DNA of 64,000 nt from Kribbella antiqua (GTDB lineage Bacteria > Actinomycetota > Actinomycetes > Propionibacteriales > Kribbellaceae). Made by a program: the position numbers and the translations under genes. Shown here in pieces: positions 43,820-51,101 of the stretch. The notes beneath the pieces are model-generated. The model saw only the letters and a program-made list of their open reading frames with translations, had not been told where the DNA came from and made no database searches. Numbering within the stretch: position 1 is the first letter of the stretch; every line of letters starts with the position of its first letter. Location of the stretch: assembly GCF_004345665.1 (NCBI RefSeq), contig NZ_SLWR01000016.1:1-64000 (forward strand), written 5' to 3'.

Positions 43820-44493
43820 AGACCGAAGAGCAGGAGTGGTCGGAGTACGCACGGGCGCTGCGGCAGGTCGCAGGTGCGCGGGCGGACGCACAGCAGGCGC
43901 AGGACCGGCTGACGGCGAACAAGTCCAAGGCGGAGGCCACGGCGCTGGCTGAGGCCAGAGCGATGGAGGACCGTGGCAAGCAGGTAGAGCTCCGGCTGAA
44001 CGCGCTGGCTGAGCAGGCCGCCGCCAGTCTGCAGCGCGCCGGCCTGCCGGCCGAGGGCAAGCGGGTGAACATCACCTTCCCCGAGATCCGTGCGCTGAGC
44101 GATCTGGAGTCAGCGGCGGCCCGCATCACCAAGCAGCTGGGTGAGGCCGTCGATCAGCTGGAGCAGGTCCGTGCGGATGCTCGTGCTGAGCAGGAGCGGC
44201 GCAAGCGTCGTACGATCAGCGCTGCTTTGATGCTGGTCGGGTTCGTGGTGGTGTGGGTCGTCACGGGGTCGTTCCTGGCCGGCATCGAGGCTGCGGTGAT
44301 CGGTGCGGTCACGATGCTGGCGGCGTCGCGGCTGCTCGGGCTGCCACGGCTGCCGGGTGCTCGGTGGTGGGGTTGGGGCGGTGCGGTCGCGGTCGTCGTG
44401 GTGATGGCGTCCGGGCTGCCCTGGTGGTTTGCGATCCTGGTGCCGGTCATTGTCGCCAGTACGGCGATCGTGCTGCCGAAGAAGCGTGGTTGA
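43816..44493 (+). CDS. Coiled-coil membrane protein coupled to the FtsK-like ATPase
   Basis: A 225-residue protein. Residues 1-135 are charged and heptad-like (ARADAQQAQDRLTANKSKAE, EQVRADARAEQERRKRR), predicted coiled coil; residues 135-225 hold about three to four membrane spans (ALMLVGFVVVWVVTGSFLAG, AVIGAVTMLAASRLLGL, AVAVVVVMASGLPWWFAI). The ATG overlaps the ATPase stop (ATGA), so the two are made together. The arrangement suggests it anchors the ATPase at the membrane. No family is recognised. Confidence 0.72.
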   Translation: MKTEEQEWSEYARALRQVAGARADAQQAQDRLTANKSKAEATALAEARAMEDRGKQVELRLNALAEQAAASLQRAGLPAEGKRVNITFPEIRALSDLESAAARITKQLGEAVDQLEQVRADARAEQERRKRRTISAALMLVGFVVVWVVTGSFLAGIEAAVIGAVTMLAASRLLGLPRLPGARWWGWGGAVAVVVVMASGLPWWFAILVPVIVASTAIVLPKKRG

Positions 44494-44517
44494 GGTCTCG
44501 TTAGGGAGTGGGTCAGG

Positions 44518-44778
44518 GTGTCTGATGTACAGCGGCTCAAGGAACAGCTGCACCAGGTCTCGATGGAGGCCAAGCAGGCAGCGGGTGGCCTGGCCGGGTT
44601 CAAGCTCCGCTTCACCCAGCACAGTCAGCAGGTGGAGAGCCTGATCGCCGGTACGGCGACCGGCGTCGACCGGGACATCACCGAGATCCTGGAAGCGGCC
44701 GGCAAAGCCGTCGAACAGGCCGCCGAGGCGCTGGAGATCGCCTCGGCCGGATGCAAGAGCTACGCCGACCAGATCTAA
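44518..44778 (+). CDS. Small helical protein, WXG100-like in size and position
   Basis: An 86-residue, all-helical protein (KEQLHQVSMEAKQAAGGLAG, then a Gly break GTATGVD and DRDITEILEAAGKAVEQAAE). Two helices of equal length around a central turn match ESX/WXG100 secretion partners, but the WXG motif itself is absent. GTG start with a GGGAG-type site upstream. It ends one base before the toxin gene starts, and the toxin N-terminus has a similar helical pattern, so pairing is possible. Assignment is structural inference. Confidence 0.55.
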   Translation: MSDVQRLKEQLHQVSMEAKQAAGGLAGFKLRFTQHSQQVESLIAGTATGVDRDITEILEAAGKAVEQAAEALEIASAGCKSYADQI

Positions 44779-46023
44779 ATGGTTTCGGATCTGCAGCGGG
44801 TCGCGCGGGGACTCGTCGAGTGCCTTGACGAGGTGCCGCAGGTGATCAGCCACCTGCAGCGCACCGCCGACCGCTGCCGCGAGAACGCGGCCCTGGCCAT
44901 CGCCGCCTCGCACGGCCACGCCACCGTCGCCGCCCAGCAACTGGACGCCGCCGCCCGCGCCTGCGAAGCCGCCGCCCACTACCTGTCGATGGCGCCGCCG
45001 AAGGCCCGAGCCTGGGCCGAACGCCTGGTCGGCGACAGCCGCCGTACCGACCGCCCATCAGCCGACTCCGCCGACCGCAACAAAGCCACCGGCGGCACCG
45101 GCGACCTCGCCGAACGAGACTCCAAGGGCCGCACCAAACGCCTCACCACGACCTTCGAAGACCTCGAAGTTGCCGAAGACAACGAACCACCTCTGATCAC
45201 GGTCGCCCGCAAAGCCTTCGAAAAGTTCCGCAAGGCCCACGAAAAAGACGACGAGCACGACCGCGACCAAGAACCCCTCGAGGTGGAGATCGTGGTCACC
45301 GAGACCGGCGAGATCGTCGTACAGGAAGAAGACGACAAAGAACGCAAAGAGCGCGAGGCCCGCGAGGACCGACTGACCCAGGACTACGAGATAGAAGTAG
45401 ACCTGACCGAAGCCGCAAAGCAACTCCTCGCCGCCATGTCCGAATCCACCGAACAAACCTGGGAACGCGCCAACCTCACCATCACCCCCACCAACGTCGA
45501 AGCCACCTTCGACTACCCCGACGACCCCCAACCCATCATCGTCGACATCAACCTCCCAGATCTCGGGCAGCCCGATTTCGACCCAGCCTTCGACCTCCGT
45601 CCCCTCGGGTCCGACTTCACCCCCGGCGTCCACGACCCCCACAGCAGCTTCGACCCAAGGGAACACGCCATCGCCGACCGCCTCGCCGAAGCGGGCTGGC
45701 GCATCGACGCTCGCGTGCCCGACCACACGTCCGGCGACAAGAACCCGGATGCGATGGTGCGTAAGAGTGCGGCCGAGCGCGGCGTGATCGTCGAGTTCAA
45801 GACGCCGACCAGCCGTTCGAACAACACGATCAAGCGCAATATCGGCGATGCGGGCGAGCAAGCGAAAGAGGTCGTCATCGACTGCCGGAAGCTCGGCGTG
45901 ACCGAGGCCGACGCCTGGCGTGCCTACCGTAGGGCGGTCGGACAGCCCGGCAAGACTATCGCCGATGTCGTCCATGTCATCCTCGGTGACGGACGACTCG
46001 TCACCTACCGGAAGGAGCAGTGA
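44779..46023 (+). CDS. Polymorphic toxin with C-terminal CdiA-CT-like nuclease domain
   Basis: A 414-residue three-part protein. Residues 1-85 form helices like the preceding small protein (AAQQLDAAARACEAAAHYLS). Residues 95-270 are acidic and Lys-rich, low complexity. The last 125 residues form a CdiA-CT tRNase-type domain of PD-(D/E)XK character: IADRLAEAGWRIDARVPDH, KNPDAMVRKSA (Asp near residue 323), VIVEFKTPTSRSNNTIKRN (ExK near residue 337), then GEQAKEVVIDCRKLGVTEADA. Catalytic residues look intact. The next two genes are immunity-like. Its stop overlaps the first of these by one base (TGATG). Confidence 0.78.
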   Translation: MVSDLQRVARGLVECLDEVPQVISHLQRTADRCRENAALAIAASHGHATVAAQQLDAAARACEAAAHYLSMAPPKARAWAERLVGDSRRTDRPSADSADRNKATGGTGDLAERDSKGRTKRLTTTFEDLEVAEDNEPPLITVARKAFEKFRKAHEKDDEHDRDQEPLEVEIVVTETGEIVVQEEDDKERKEREAREDRLTQDYEIEVDLTEAAKQLLAAMSESTEQTWERANLTITPTNVEATFDYPDDPQPIIVDINLPDLGQPDFDPAFDLRPLGSDFTPGVHDPHSSFDPREHAIADRLAEAGWRIDARVPDHTSGDKNPDAMVRKSAAERGVIVEFKTPTSRSNNTIKRNIGDAGEQAKEVVIDCRKLGVTEADAWRAYRRAVGQPGKTIADVVHVILGDGRLVTYRKEQ

Positions 46024-46484
46024 TGTCCGTCGTCGACAGTGTCTTTGTTGCGGCCGCCGAGTCGCCGGGGCAGGTGGGTGAGTGGCTGGGAGAGGTAGCC
46101 GGCGCTGAGGTCATGACAGTAGAGGGTGAGGCTGTTCGGATGCGGGCCCGGGCGGCGTCGGTTGACGAATGGCTCGGTGTGGTGGTTCAGCCGAACGGTT
46201 ATGTTGAGGAAGCTCCCGAGCCTGAAGACGTCCAGGCGCTGGATCCCTACGCGATCGAGATCCAGGTGAGAGGTGGACAGACCGAGGACCTCCTGCACAC
46301 GGAAGCGAGACTGATCTTCGACAAGCTCGTCGCGGGCCGGCCCGACCTGCCCATGCTCCTGGTCCACAACCTAAGCACCCTCGTGGCCGCTCACCTGCCA
46401 GGCGTCGGCACCCACACCTTCGACCAACCGATCACCCCTGATGCTCCCGACATCGACACCTGGGGCCCGTGGGTCGTGGGCTGA
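46023..46484 (+). CDS. Immunity-like protein 1
   Basis: A 153-residue soluble acidic protein directly after the toxin, overlapping its stop. It has a core PEPEDVQALDPYAIEIQVRG and a C-terminal HNLSTLVAAHLPGVGTHTF, ending TWGPWVVG. It is homologous to the next gene along its whole length. Location and size are those of an immunity protein that would bind the toxin domain. No named family is recognised. Confidence 0.72.
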   Translation: MSVVDSVFVAAAESPGQVGEWLGEVAGAEVMTVEGEAVRMRARAASVDEWLGVVVQPNGYVEEAPEPEDVQALDPYAIEIQVRGGQTEDLLHTEARLIFDKLVAGRPDLPMLLVHNLSTLVAAHLPGVGTHTFDQPITPDAPDIDTWGPWVVG

Positions 46485-46497
46485 TCCGGGGTACCTG

Positions 46498-46974
46498 ATG
46501 TCCACCAGCGACACGATCTTCCTGGGTACGAGCGAACCGCTCGGCATCGTGGCGGGCTGGTTGGCGGATGTGCTGGGTTTGGAACGGCTCGATGATCCGG
46601 AGTTGAGGGAGAACGAGCACTTCTTCCGGGGGCGTGCGCGGACCGTCGAGGGGACAATCCTGCTCTTGGCCGAGCCGAACACTTACGGCGAGGTCGATCC
46701 GGAGCCTGAGGATGTCTCGGCGATCGACGATTACATCGGCGTGGTCGACATTCGCGTTGCGGGGATCAAGGACGAGGAAGCACAGGCCCGGGAAGCCCTT
46801 GCGATTTTCGACGAGCTGGCCGCGACTCAGCCCGACGTGGCGTTGGTCCTGAGCCATGCGTTGTCCTGGATCGTAGCGGCGTACCTCCCTGGTGCTGGCG
46901 TCCACAACTTCCCACCCCGCACGTCCCTCGACGCAGACGCCCTCGAAACCTGGCGCCCCTGGGTCATCCGGTGA
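46498..46974 (+). CDS. Immunity-like protein 2, paralogue of protein 1
   Basis: A 158-residue protein sharing the order of motifs with its neighbour: PEPEDVSAIDDYIGVVDIRV, then a block ending IFDELAATQPDVALVLSH, SWIVAAYLPGAGVHNF and final ETWRPWVIR. ATG 46498 is chosen to match the start of the paralogue. The duplication suggests either immunity to two toxin variants or a spare copy. No gene for a second toxin lies between them. Confidence 0.72.
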   Translation: MSTSDTIFLGTSEPLGIVAGWLADVLGLERLDDPELRENEHFFRGRARTVEGTILLLAEPNTYGEVDPEPEDVSAIDDYIGVVDIRVAGIKDEEAQAREALAIFDELAATQPDVALVLSHALSWIVAAYLPGAGVHNFPPRTSLDADALETWRPWVIR

Positions 46975-47175
46975 CGACCTCGTCGGCCGGGGGCCTCGGC
47001 TGAGGGCCTGGTGACGCTCTCGGAAAAGTTTGTGAGATTCGCGTCATGAAGTGGGGTGGGGGTGCGTCACATCGGTGGACCCATCCCCACAGGGAAGTGG
47101 AAGTGATTGATGTGAAGCGCAGATCTTCGATGTCGCTGATGGGAACGCTCCGGCCGAGCAGGCGGGTGCATTGAG

Positions 47176-47400
47176 ATGTCCGGTGATCCGGTACCGCAAC
47201 GTCGCCGCGTACGAGTGTGGTTCGGGGACCACGTCGTCGCGGACTATCGGGCGGAGGCCGAGCTGGCCGAACGCTACGCAGCTGCCATGTCGCGCCGGTT
47301 CGCCGGTCTGCGCGTGACCAGTGAACCGATCCCCGACACCGACCCAGGCCCGGGCCGCGCGCTGCCGGGCGAACGGCTCTGGGAGGTAGCCCCGAAATGA
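47176..47400 (+). CDS. Small basic/acidic protein, unknown
   Basis: A 74-residue protein (VRVWFGDHVVADYRAEAELAE in the middle, ending RLWEVAPK). No signal peptide or membrane span. Its stop overlaps the start of the following gene (ATGA), so they form a coupled pair. Function unknown. Confidence 0.55.
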   Translation: MSGDPVPQRRRVRVWFGDHVVADYRAEAELAERYAAAMSRRFAGLRVTSEPIPDTDPGPGRALPGERLWEVAPK

Positions 47401-47792
47401 CGTCCCGCCGCTTCCGGCTGATTCGCCATCACGACGTCTCCGGTGTCAGCGGTACCGGACCCGTCGCCGAGGGTGTGCAGTTCACCGACGGCGCGGTCGC
47501 GCTCCGCTGGTACGGCGACTATCCGACCACCACGGTCTGGGACGGCATCGAGTCGGTCATCGCCATCCACGGCCACGGCGGCGCCACCGAGGTCGAGTGG
47601 ATCGACCCGGAGCAAGGCCCCGATCCCGAGCTCAAGCTCCCACCGCCCGAGGCGCTCCGGCCCAGACCCTGGCCGGACCTGCACTCGGCTCCCGAACCCC
47701 AAGATCCCGACCCGTTGCACAGCGACCGCGATCCCGGTACGTACGGCGGTGCGCCGCCGGCCGGCTGGTCGTCGTACCGGGTCTTCCGCTGA
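47397..47792 (+). CDS. Hypothetical protein with Pro/Asp-rich C-terminus
   Basis: A 131-residue protein with a beta-rich N-terminal half (FRLIRHHDVSGVSGTGPVAE, ALRWYGDYPTTTVWDGIES) and a Pro/Asp-rich tail. The WDGIExVxxIHGHGGATxVxWID line looks like a compact beta domain found in small actinobacterial hypotheticals. Coupled to the preceding gene by a four-base overlap. Function unknown. Confidence 0.58.
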   Translation: MTSRRFRLIRHHDVSGVSGTGPVAEGVQFTDGAVALRWYGDYPTTTVWDGIESVIAIHGHGGATEVEWIDPEQGPDPELKLPPPEALRPRPWPDLHSAPEPQDPDPLHSDRDPGTYGGAPPAGWSSYRVFR

Positions 47793-47808
47793 GGTCCCCG
47801 AACCCCAA

Positions 47809-47864
47809 GAGCCGCCCGTACGACAGAGCCGCCCGTACGACGGAGCCGCCCGTACGCCCGAGGT
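47809..47864. repeat. Three copies of a 17-base direct repeat
   Basis: Unit AGAGCCGCCCGTACGAC and close variants, three times in a row, just downstream of the hypothetical gene and before the terminator. Confidence 0.6.
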
Positions 47865-47993
47865 CGCCGTACCGCTGAGGTGGTCGTGTTGCTGAGCAGG
47901 AGCGGGTCCGGCGCCGCGGACCCGGTCCGGGCAGTCGGCGCGGCCCCTCCGCACGGCGCCGGCCGCCCGAAGCCCGGGCGGCACCAGAGCTGA

Positions 47994-48032
47994 CTCAGAC
48001 CCAGCCGGACTCGCGATACGGCTGGGCCTGAG
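47994..48032. terminator. Terminator hairpin between convergent genes
   Basis: CTCAGACCCAGCCG (47994-48007) and CGGCTGGGCCTGAG (48019-48032) pair over 14 positions with one mismatch and an 11-base loop. Confidence 0.75.
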
Positions 48033-48041
48033 GGTCTCTCG

Positions 48042-48353
48042 TCAGCTGAAGTCCTGGGTCTCGGCCACGTCGAGGTTGTAGTAGGTGGCCGGGCCGTCAC
48101 ACAGCTCCATCATCTTTGCCGCGTACTCGCTGGTGTCGGGGCGGTTGGAGTTCTCCATCGCCTCTTCGTACGACGCGAACTCGATGATGGCGAAGTAGCG
48201 GCCCGGCTCGTCCCGGTCGGCGCAGGCCATCGCGCGCGTCGGGGCGGGCCCGTCGCCGTCGTCCATCCGGCGCTTGCGGAAGTCCTCGTTGAGCGCGGCA
48301 ACCTCATCCGGCTTCGACGTCCGGTACTCGATGATCTGAACGAAAGCACCCAT
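48042..48353 (-). CDS. Small dimeric alpha/beta-barrel-like protein
   Basis: A 103-residue protein (GAFVQIIEYRTSKPDEVAAL, then GRYFAIIEFASYEEAMENSN) with the ferredoxin-like beta-alpha-beta pattern of ABM/Dabb monooxygenases and heme-oxygenase-like small barrels. No catalytic residues are pinned down. The ribosome binding site is AAGGGGGAC upstream of ATG 48353. Confidence 0.7.
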   Translation of the reverse strand: MGAFVQIIEYRTSKPDEVAALNEDFRKRRMDDGDGPAPTRAMACADRDEPGRYFAIIEFASYEEAMENSNRPDTSEYAAKMMELCDGPATYYNLDVAETQDFS

Positions 48354-48534
48354 GTGTCCCCCTTGCCCAGGGCACCCATCCCGTGTGAGTGCCTCCTCTG
48401 CCGACAGTGCGCCTCGATCCCCCACCACCGCAAGGGTTCGCGTCGTTTGATGACGGCCTGCCCGCACAGGATCACTTTCTGCCTTCGGCAGACGGGTGTG
48501 GGTTTTGTCGGTGCGGCCTGATTGGCTTGCGGGC

Positions 48535-49524
48535 GTGGAGATTCTGATACTTGGCGGGACCGCCTGGCTCGGGCGGGAGATCGCGACACAGGCGTTGGCG
48601 CGCGGGCATTCCGTGACCTGCGTGGCCCGAGGCGAGAGCGGTGCCGTGGCGGACGGAGCGACGCTGATCACCGCCGATCGAAGCAGCCCGGACGCGTACG
48701 ACGCCGTACCCGATCAGGCGTGGGACGCGGTATTCGAGGTGTCGTGGCAGCCGGGTTTTGTGCGTGGGGCGCTGGCCGCGTTCGGGGCGAAGGCGAAGCA
48801 CTGGACGTATGTGTCGTCGGTCAACGTGTACGAGAAGTTCGACACGCCGGGCGCCGACGAGGCCGCCGTACTGCGGGATCCGACCGACCTGGACCTCGCC
48901 GAGCGGGAGCAGTACGGCGAGGCGAAGGTCGCGTGTGAGCTGGCTTCGGTCGAGGCGGTGGGGGATCGGCTGGTGATCGCGCGCGCCGGGCTGATCGGTG
49001 GGCCCGGCGACAAGAGCGATCGTTCGGGGGCGTGGGTTGCGCGGGCGGCGCGGGCGCCGGAGGAGCCGATGCTGGTGCCGGACACGCCAGAGCTGACGAC
49101 CGCGGTGATCGATGTACGGGATCTCGCGTCGTGGCTGCTGGACTGCGCCACCGAGGGTCGGACCGGGACGTTCGACACGCTTGGGCCGGTGGTGCCGTTC
49201 GGGGAGTGGATCGAGCTCGCGCGCTCCGTTGGCGGTCACATGGGGCCGGTGGTGCTCGCGCCGCGGGACTGGCTGGAGGAGCAGAAGGTCGAGCAGTACA
49301 TGGGGCCGGATTCGCTCGCGATGTGGCTGACCGCGGCCGGTTACGAGGGCTGGTCGAGCCGGAGTGGGGCGGCGGCTCGTGCGGCCGGGTTGAAGCATCG
49401 GTCGCGGCGGGAGTTCTTGGAGGACGCGTTGGGGTGGGAGCGGGAACTCGGTCTGGACCGTGAGCGTCGCGCGGGTCTGAGCCCGGCCAAGGAGAAGGAG
49501 TTGATCGAGGCTTTGGAGGCGTAG
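48535..49524 (+). CDS. NAD-dependent epimerase/reductase family protein
   Basis: A 329-residue Rossmann enzyme of the extended SDR class. The nucleotide loop ILGGTAWLGREIA at residues 5-15 is a variant GxxGxxG, and YVSSVNVYEKF near residue 100 with QYGEAKVACE near 128 supply the Ser and YxxxK pair. It most resembles isoflavone-reductase/epimerase-like proteins of actinobacteria (AxxAGL in RAGLIGGPGDKSDR). GTG 48535 is preferred over the longer frame start at 48496. Substrate unknown. Confidence 0.82.
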   Translation: MEILILGGTAWLGREIATQALARGHSVTCVARGESGAVADGATLITADRSSPDAYDAVPDQAWDAVFEVSWQPGFVRGALAAFGAKAKHWTYVSSVNVYEKFDTPGADEAAVLRDPTDLDLAEREQYGEAKVACELASVEAVGDRLVIARAGLIGGPGDKSDRSGAWVARAARAPEEPMLVPDTPELTTAVIDVRDLASWLLDCATEGRTGTFDTLGPVVPFGEWIELARSVGGHMGPVVLAPRDWLEEQKVEQYMGPDSLAMWLTAAGYEGWSSRSGAAARAAGLKHRSRREFLEDALGWERELGLDRERRAGLSPAKEKELIEALEA

Positions 49525-49535
49525 AGAGTGATCGC

Positions 49536-50027
49536 ATGCGGTTGGTGCTGATCTCGGACACTCATCTGCCGGTGCGGGCGAAGAAGCTACCGGCGCCGGT
49601 GTGGGAAGCGATCGATAGCGCCGATGTGGTGATCCACGCCGGCGACTGGGTCAGTGTGGCGCTGCTGGACGAGTTGGAGACGCGTGCGGCGCGGTTGATC
49701 GGGTGCTGGGGCAACAATGACGGCCCGGAGCTACGGGCGCGGTTGCCGGAGGTTGCCCGGGTGACGCTCGACGGGGTATCGGTCGCGGTCGTGCACGAGA
49801 CCGGCCCCGCCAAGGGGCGCGAGGAGCGGTGCGAGAAGGCGTATCCGGGGGTCGATGTGCTGGTGTTCGGTCACAGCCACATTCCCTGGGACACCACGAG
49901 CCGGGGTGGGCTGCGGCTGCTGAATCCCGGATCCCCGACGGATCGGCGGCGGCAGCCGTACTGCACCTACCAGACCGCGACGATCACCGCTGGGCGTCTC
50001 GAAGAAGTTGCTTTGCACAACCTTTGA
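49536..50027 (+). CDS. YfcE/MJ0936-type metallophosphoesterase
   Basis: A 163-residue phosphodiesterase with the calcineurin-fold metal motifs in order: ISDTHLP (DxH), HAGDW (GD), CWGNNDG (GNxD), VVHETG, and VFGHSHIP (GHxH). It probably hydrolyses phosphodiesters such as cyclic nucleotides or nucleic acid ends. It starts 12 bases after the epimerase-like gene, likely co-transcribed. Confidence 0.9.
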   Translation: MRLVLISDTHLPVRAKKLPAPVWEAIDSADVVIHAGDWVSVALLDELETRAARLIGCWGNNDGPELRARLPEVARVTLDGVSVAVVHETGPAKGREERCEKAYPGVDVLVFGHSHIPWDTTSRGGLRLLNPGSPTDRRRQPYCTYQTATITAGRLEEVALHNL

Positions 50028-50055
50028 ATAGTTGAAGCCGGCAACTGAACGACCA

Positions 50056-50117
50056 CGGCCGGGCGTGGTGGGATACGCCGTACCACCGAGTTACGGCGTA
50101 TCACCCACGCCCGGCCG
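50056..50117. terminator. Long stem-loop between convergent genes
   Basis: CGGCCGGGCGTGGTGGGATACGCCGTA (50056-50082) pairs with TACGGCGTATCACCCACGCCCGGCCG (50092-50117), a 26-base near-perfect stem with one bulge and a nine-base loop. It lies between the phosphoesterase and the minus-strand small gene and probably stops both. Confidence 0.75.
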
Positions 50118-50150
50118 ATCGTCGTACCAGGCAGCGTTGATTTCCCAGGC

Positions 50151-50306
50151 CTAGGCGTTGGCTGCTTCCTTGACCCGGGTCTTGAGCCGGTCGCGCACCT
50201 CTTCCGGCGTGTAGGCGCGGCGCTTTCGTTCGCCCCGCGCGATCACCACGCCCGTCGCGGCCACGCCGACGAGCCCCGCAAGTCCTACCACCTTCCATAC
50301 CTTCAT
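50151..50306 (-). CDS. Small single-span membrane protein
   Basis: A 51-residue protein with one hydrophobic helix (VVGLAGLVGVAATGVVIA) then a basic segment RGERKRRAY and an amphipathic end. Divergent from the peptidase-like gene with only 18 bases between starts, so both are likely leaderless or share overlapping promoters. Function unknown. Confidence 0.6.
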   Translation of the reverse strand: MKVWKVVGLAGLVGVAATGVVIARGERKRRAYTPEEVRDRLKTRVKEAANA

Positions 50307-50324
50307 GGCGACTAACCTAGCGAC

Positions 50325-50957
50325 GTGGAGAGCCGGATTTCGCTGGATGATGCTACGGAACTGACACGAACAGGTGACATTTGGCTGTTCCGCGGTGCGA
50401 AAGCCGCGGACCGGGCCATCCAGCTGACCACCAACAGCCCGATCAACCACGTCGGCATGGCGATCGTGGTCGAGGATCTGCCGCCGTTGATGTGGCACGC
50501 CGAGCTGGGTCGCTCGCTGCCGGACATGTGGAGCGGCAACCATCAGCGCGGTGTGCAATTGCACGACCTGCGCGAATCGGTGCTGGTGTGGGCGCGGAAG
50601 TACGGTCAACGCGCATGGCTGCGGCAGCTGGACCATCCGGTCACGCGCGAGATGGAGGACGCCGTACTGCGGACTGTTGCCCGCTTGGACGGTACGCCGT
50701 TCCCGTCGACGGCCCGGCTGGCGTCGCGATGGGTGCGGGGGCGGATCCCGGCGTTCCGGCGCGGGTCGCGTGAGCTGGAGCTCGAGTCGGCGTACTGCGC
50801 TGAGGTGGTGGCGGTGACGTACGAGGAGATGGGGTTGCTGCGCGGGCGGCAGCCGAACTGGTACGACCCGGGGCGGTTCTGGAGTGGGGACGATCTCGCG
50901 CTGGCCCATGGGGCGAAGCTCGGGGCGGAGATCGCGGTCGATATTCCCGCGGTCTGA
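50325..50957 (+). CDS. Permuted NlpC/P60-like (YiiX-type) hydrolase
   Basis: A 210-residue protein with the circularly permuted papain-like order: the catalytic His comes first in SPINHVGMAIV near residue 41, and the Cys later in ESAYCAEVVAVTYEEMGLL near residue 160. The GDIWLFRGAKAADRAIQL line before the His is typical of this group (LRAT/YiiX-like). It has no signal peptide, so it acts in the cytoplasm or by an unusual route. GTG 50325 has no ribosome binding site and may be leaderless. Confidence 0.75.
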   Translation: MESRISLDDATELTRTGDIWLFRGAKAADRAIQLTTNSPINHVGMAIVVEDLPPLMWHAELGRSLPDMWSGNHQRGVQLHDLRESVLVWARKYGQRAWLRQLDHPVTREMEDAVLRTVARLDGTPFPSTARLASRWVRGRIPAFRRGSRELELESAYCAEVVAVTYEEMGLLRGRQPNWYDPGRFWSGDDLALAHGAKLGAEIAVDIPAV

Positions 50958-51038
50958 CTGCGTCGGTTTCCCGGCTGTCGCCAGCTGCGTCGGTTTCTCG
51001 GCTGTCGCCGGCTGCGTCGGTTTCTCGGCTGTCGCCGA
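50958..51038. repeat. Three perfect-period 27-base tandem repeats
   Basis: CTGCGTCGGTTTC[CT]CGGCTGTCGCC[AG][GA] three times at 50958-50984, 50985-51011 and 51012-51038, with only three variable positions. Located between the peptidase and exonuclease genes. Confidence 0.8.
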
Positions 51039-51101
51039 AACTGTCGGCGGCGTGTGATTGGGTTGTTCCGGGTCGGTAACCGAGCCGGAGGAGGCCTGCG
51101 G

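Noticed and set aside
41072..46974. Integrative conjugative element led by an FtsK-type pump
   Set aside because: No integrase, replication protein, relaxase or att-like repeat is seen beside the ATPase; the partners are toxin- and immunity-like.
50958..51038. CRISPR array
   Set aside because: The 27-base units are directly adjacent with no spacers, and no cas genes are present.
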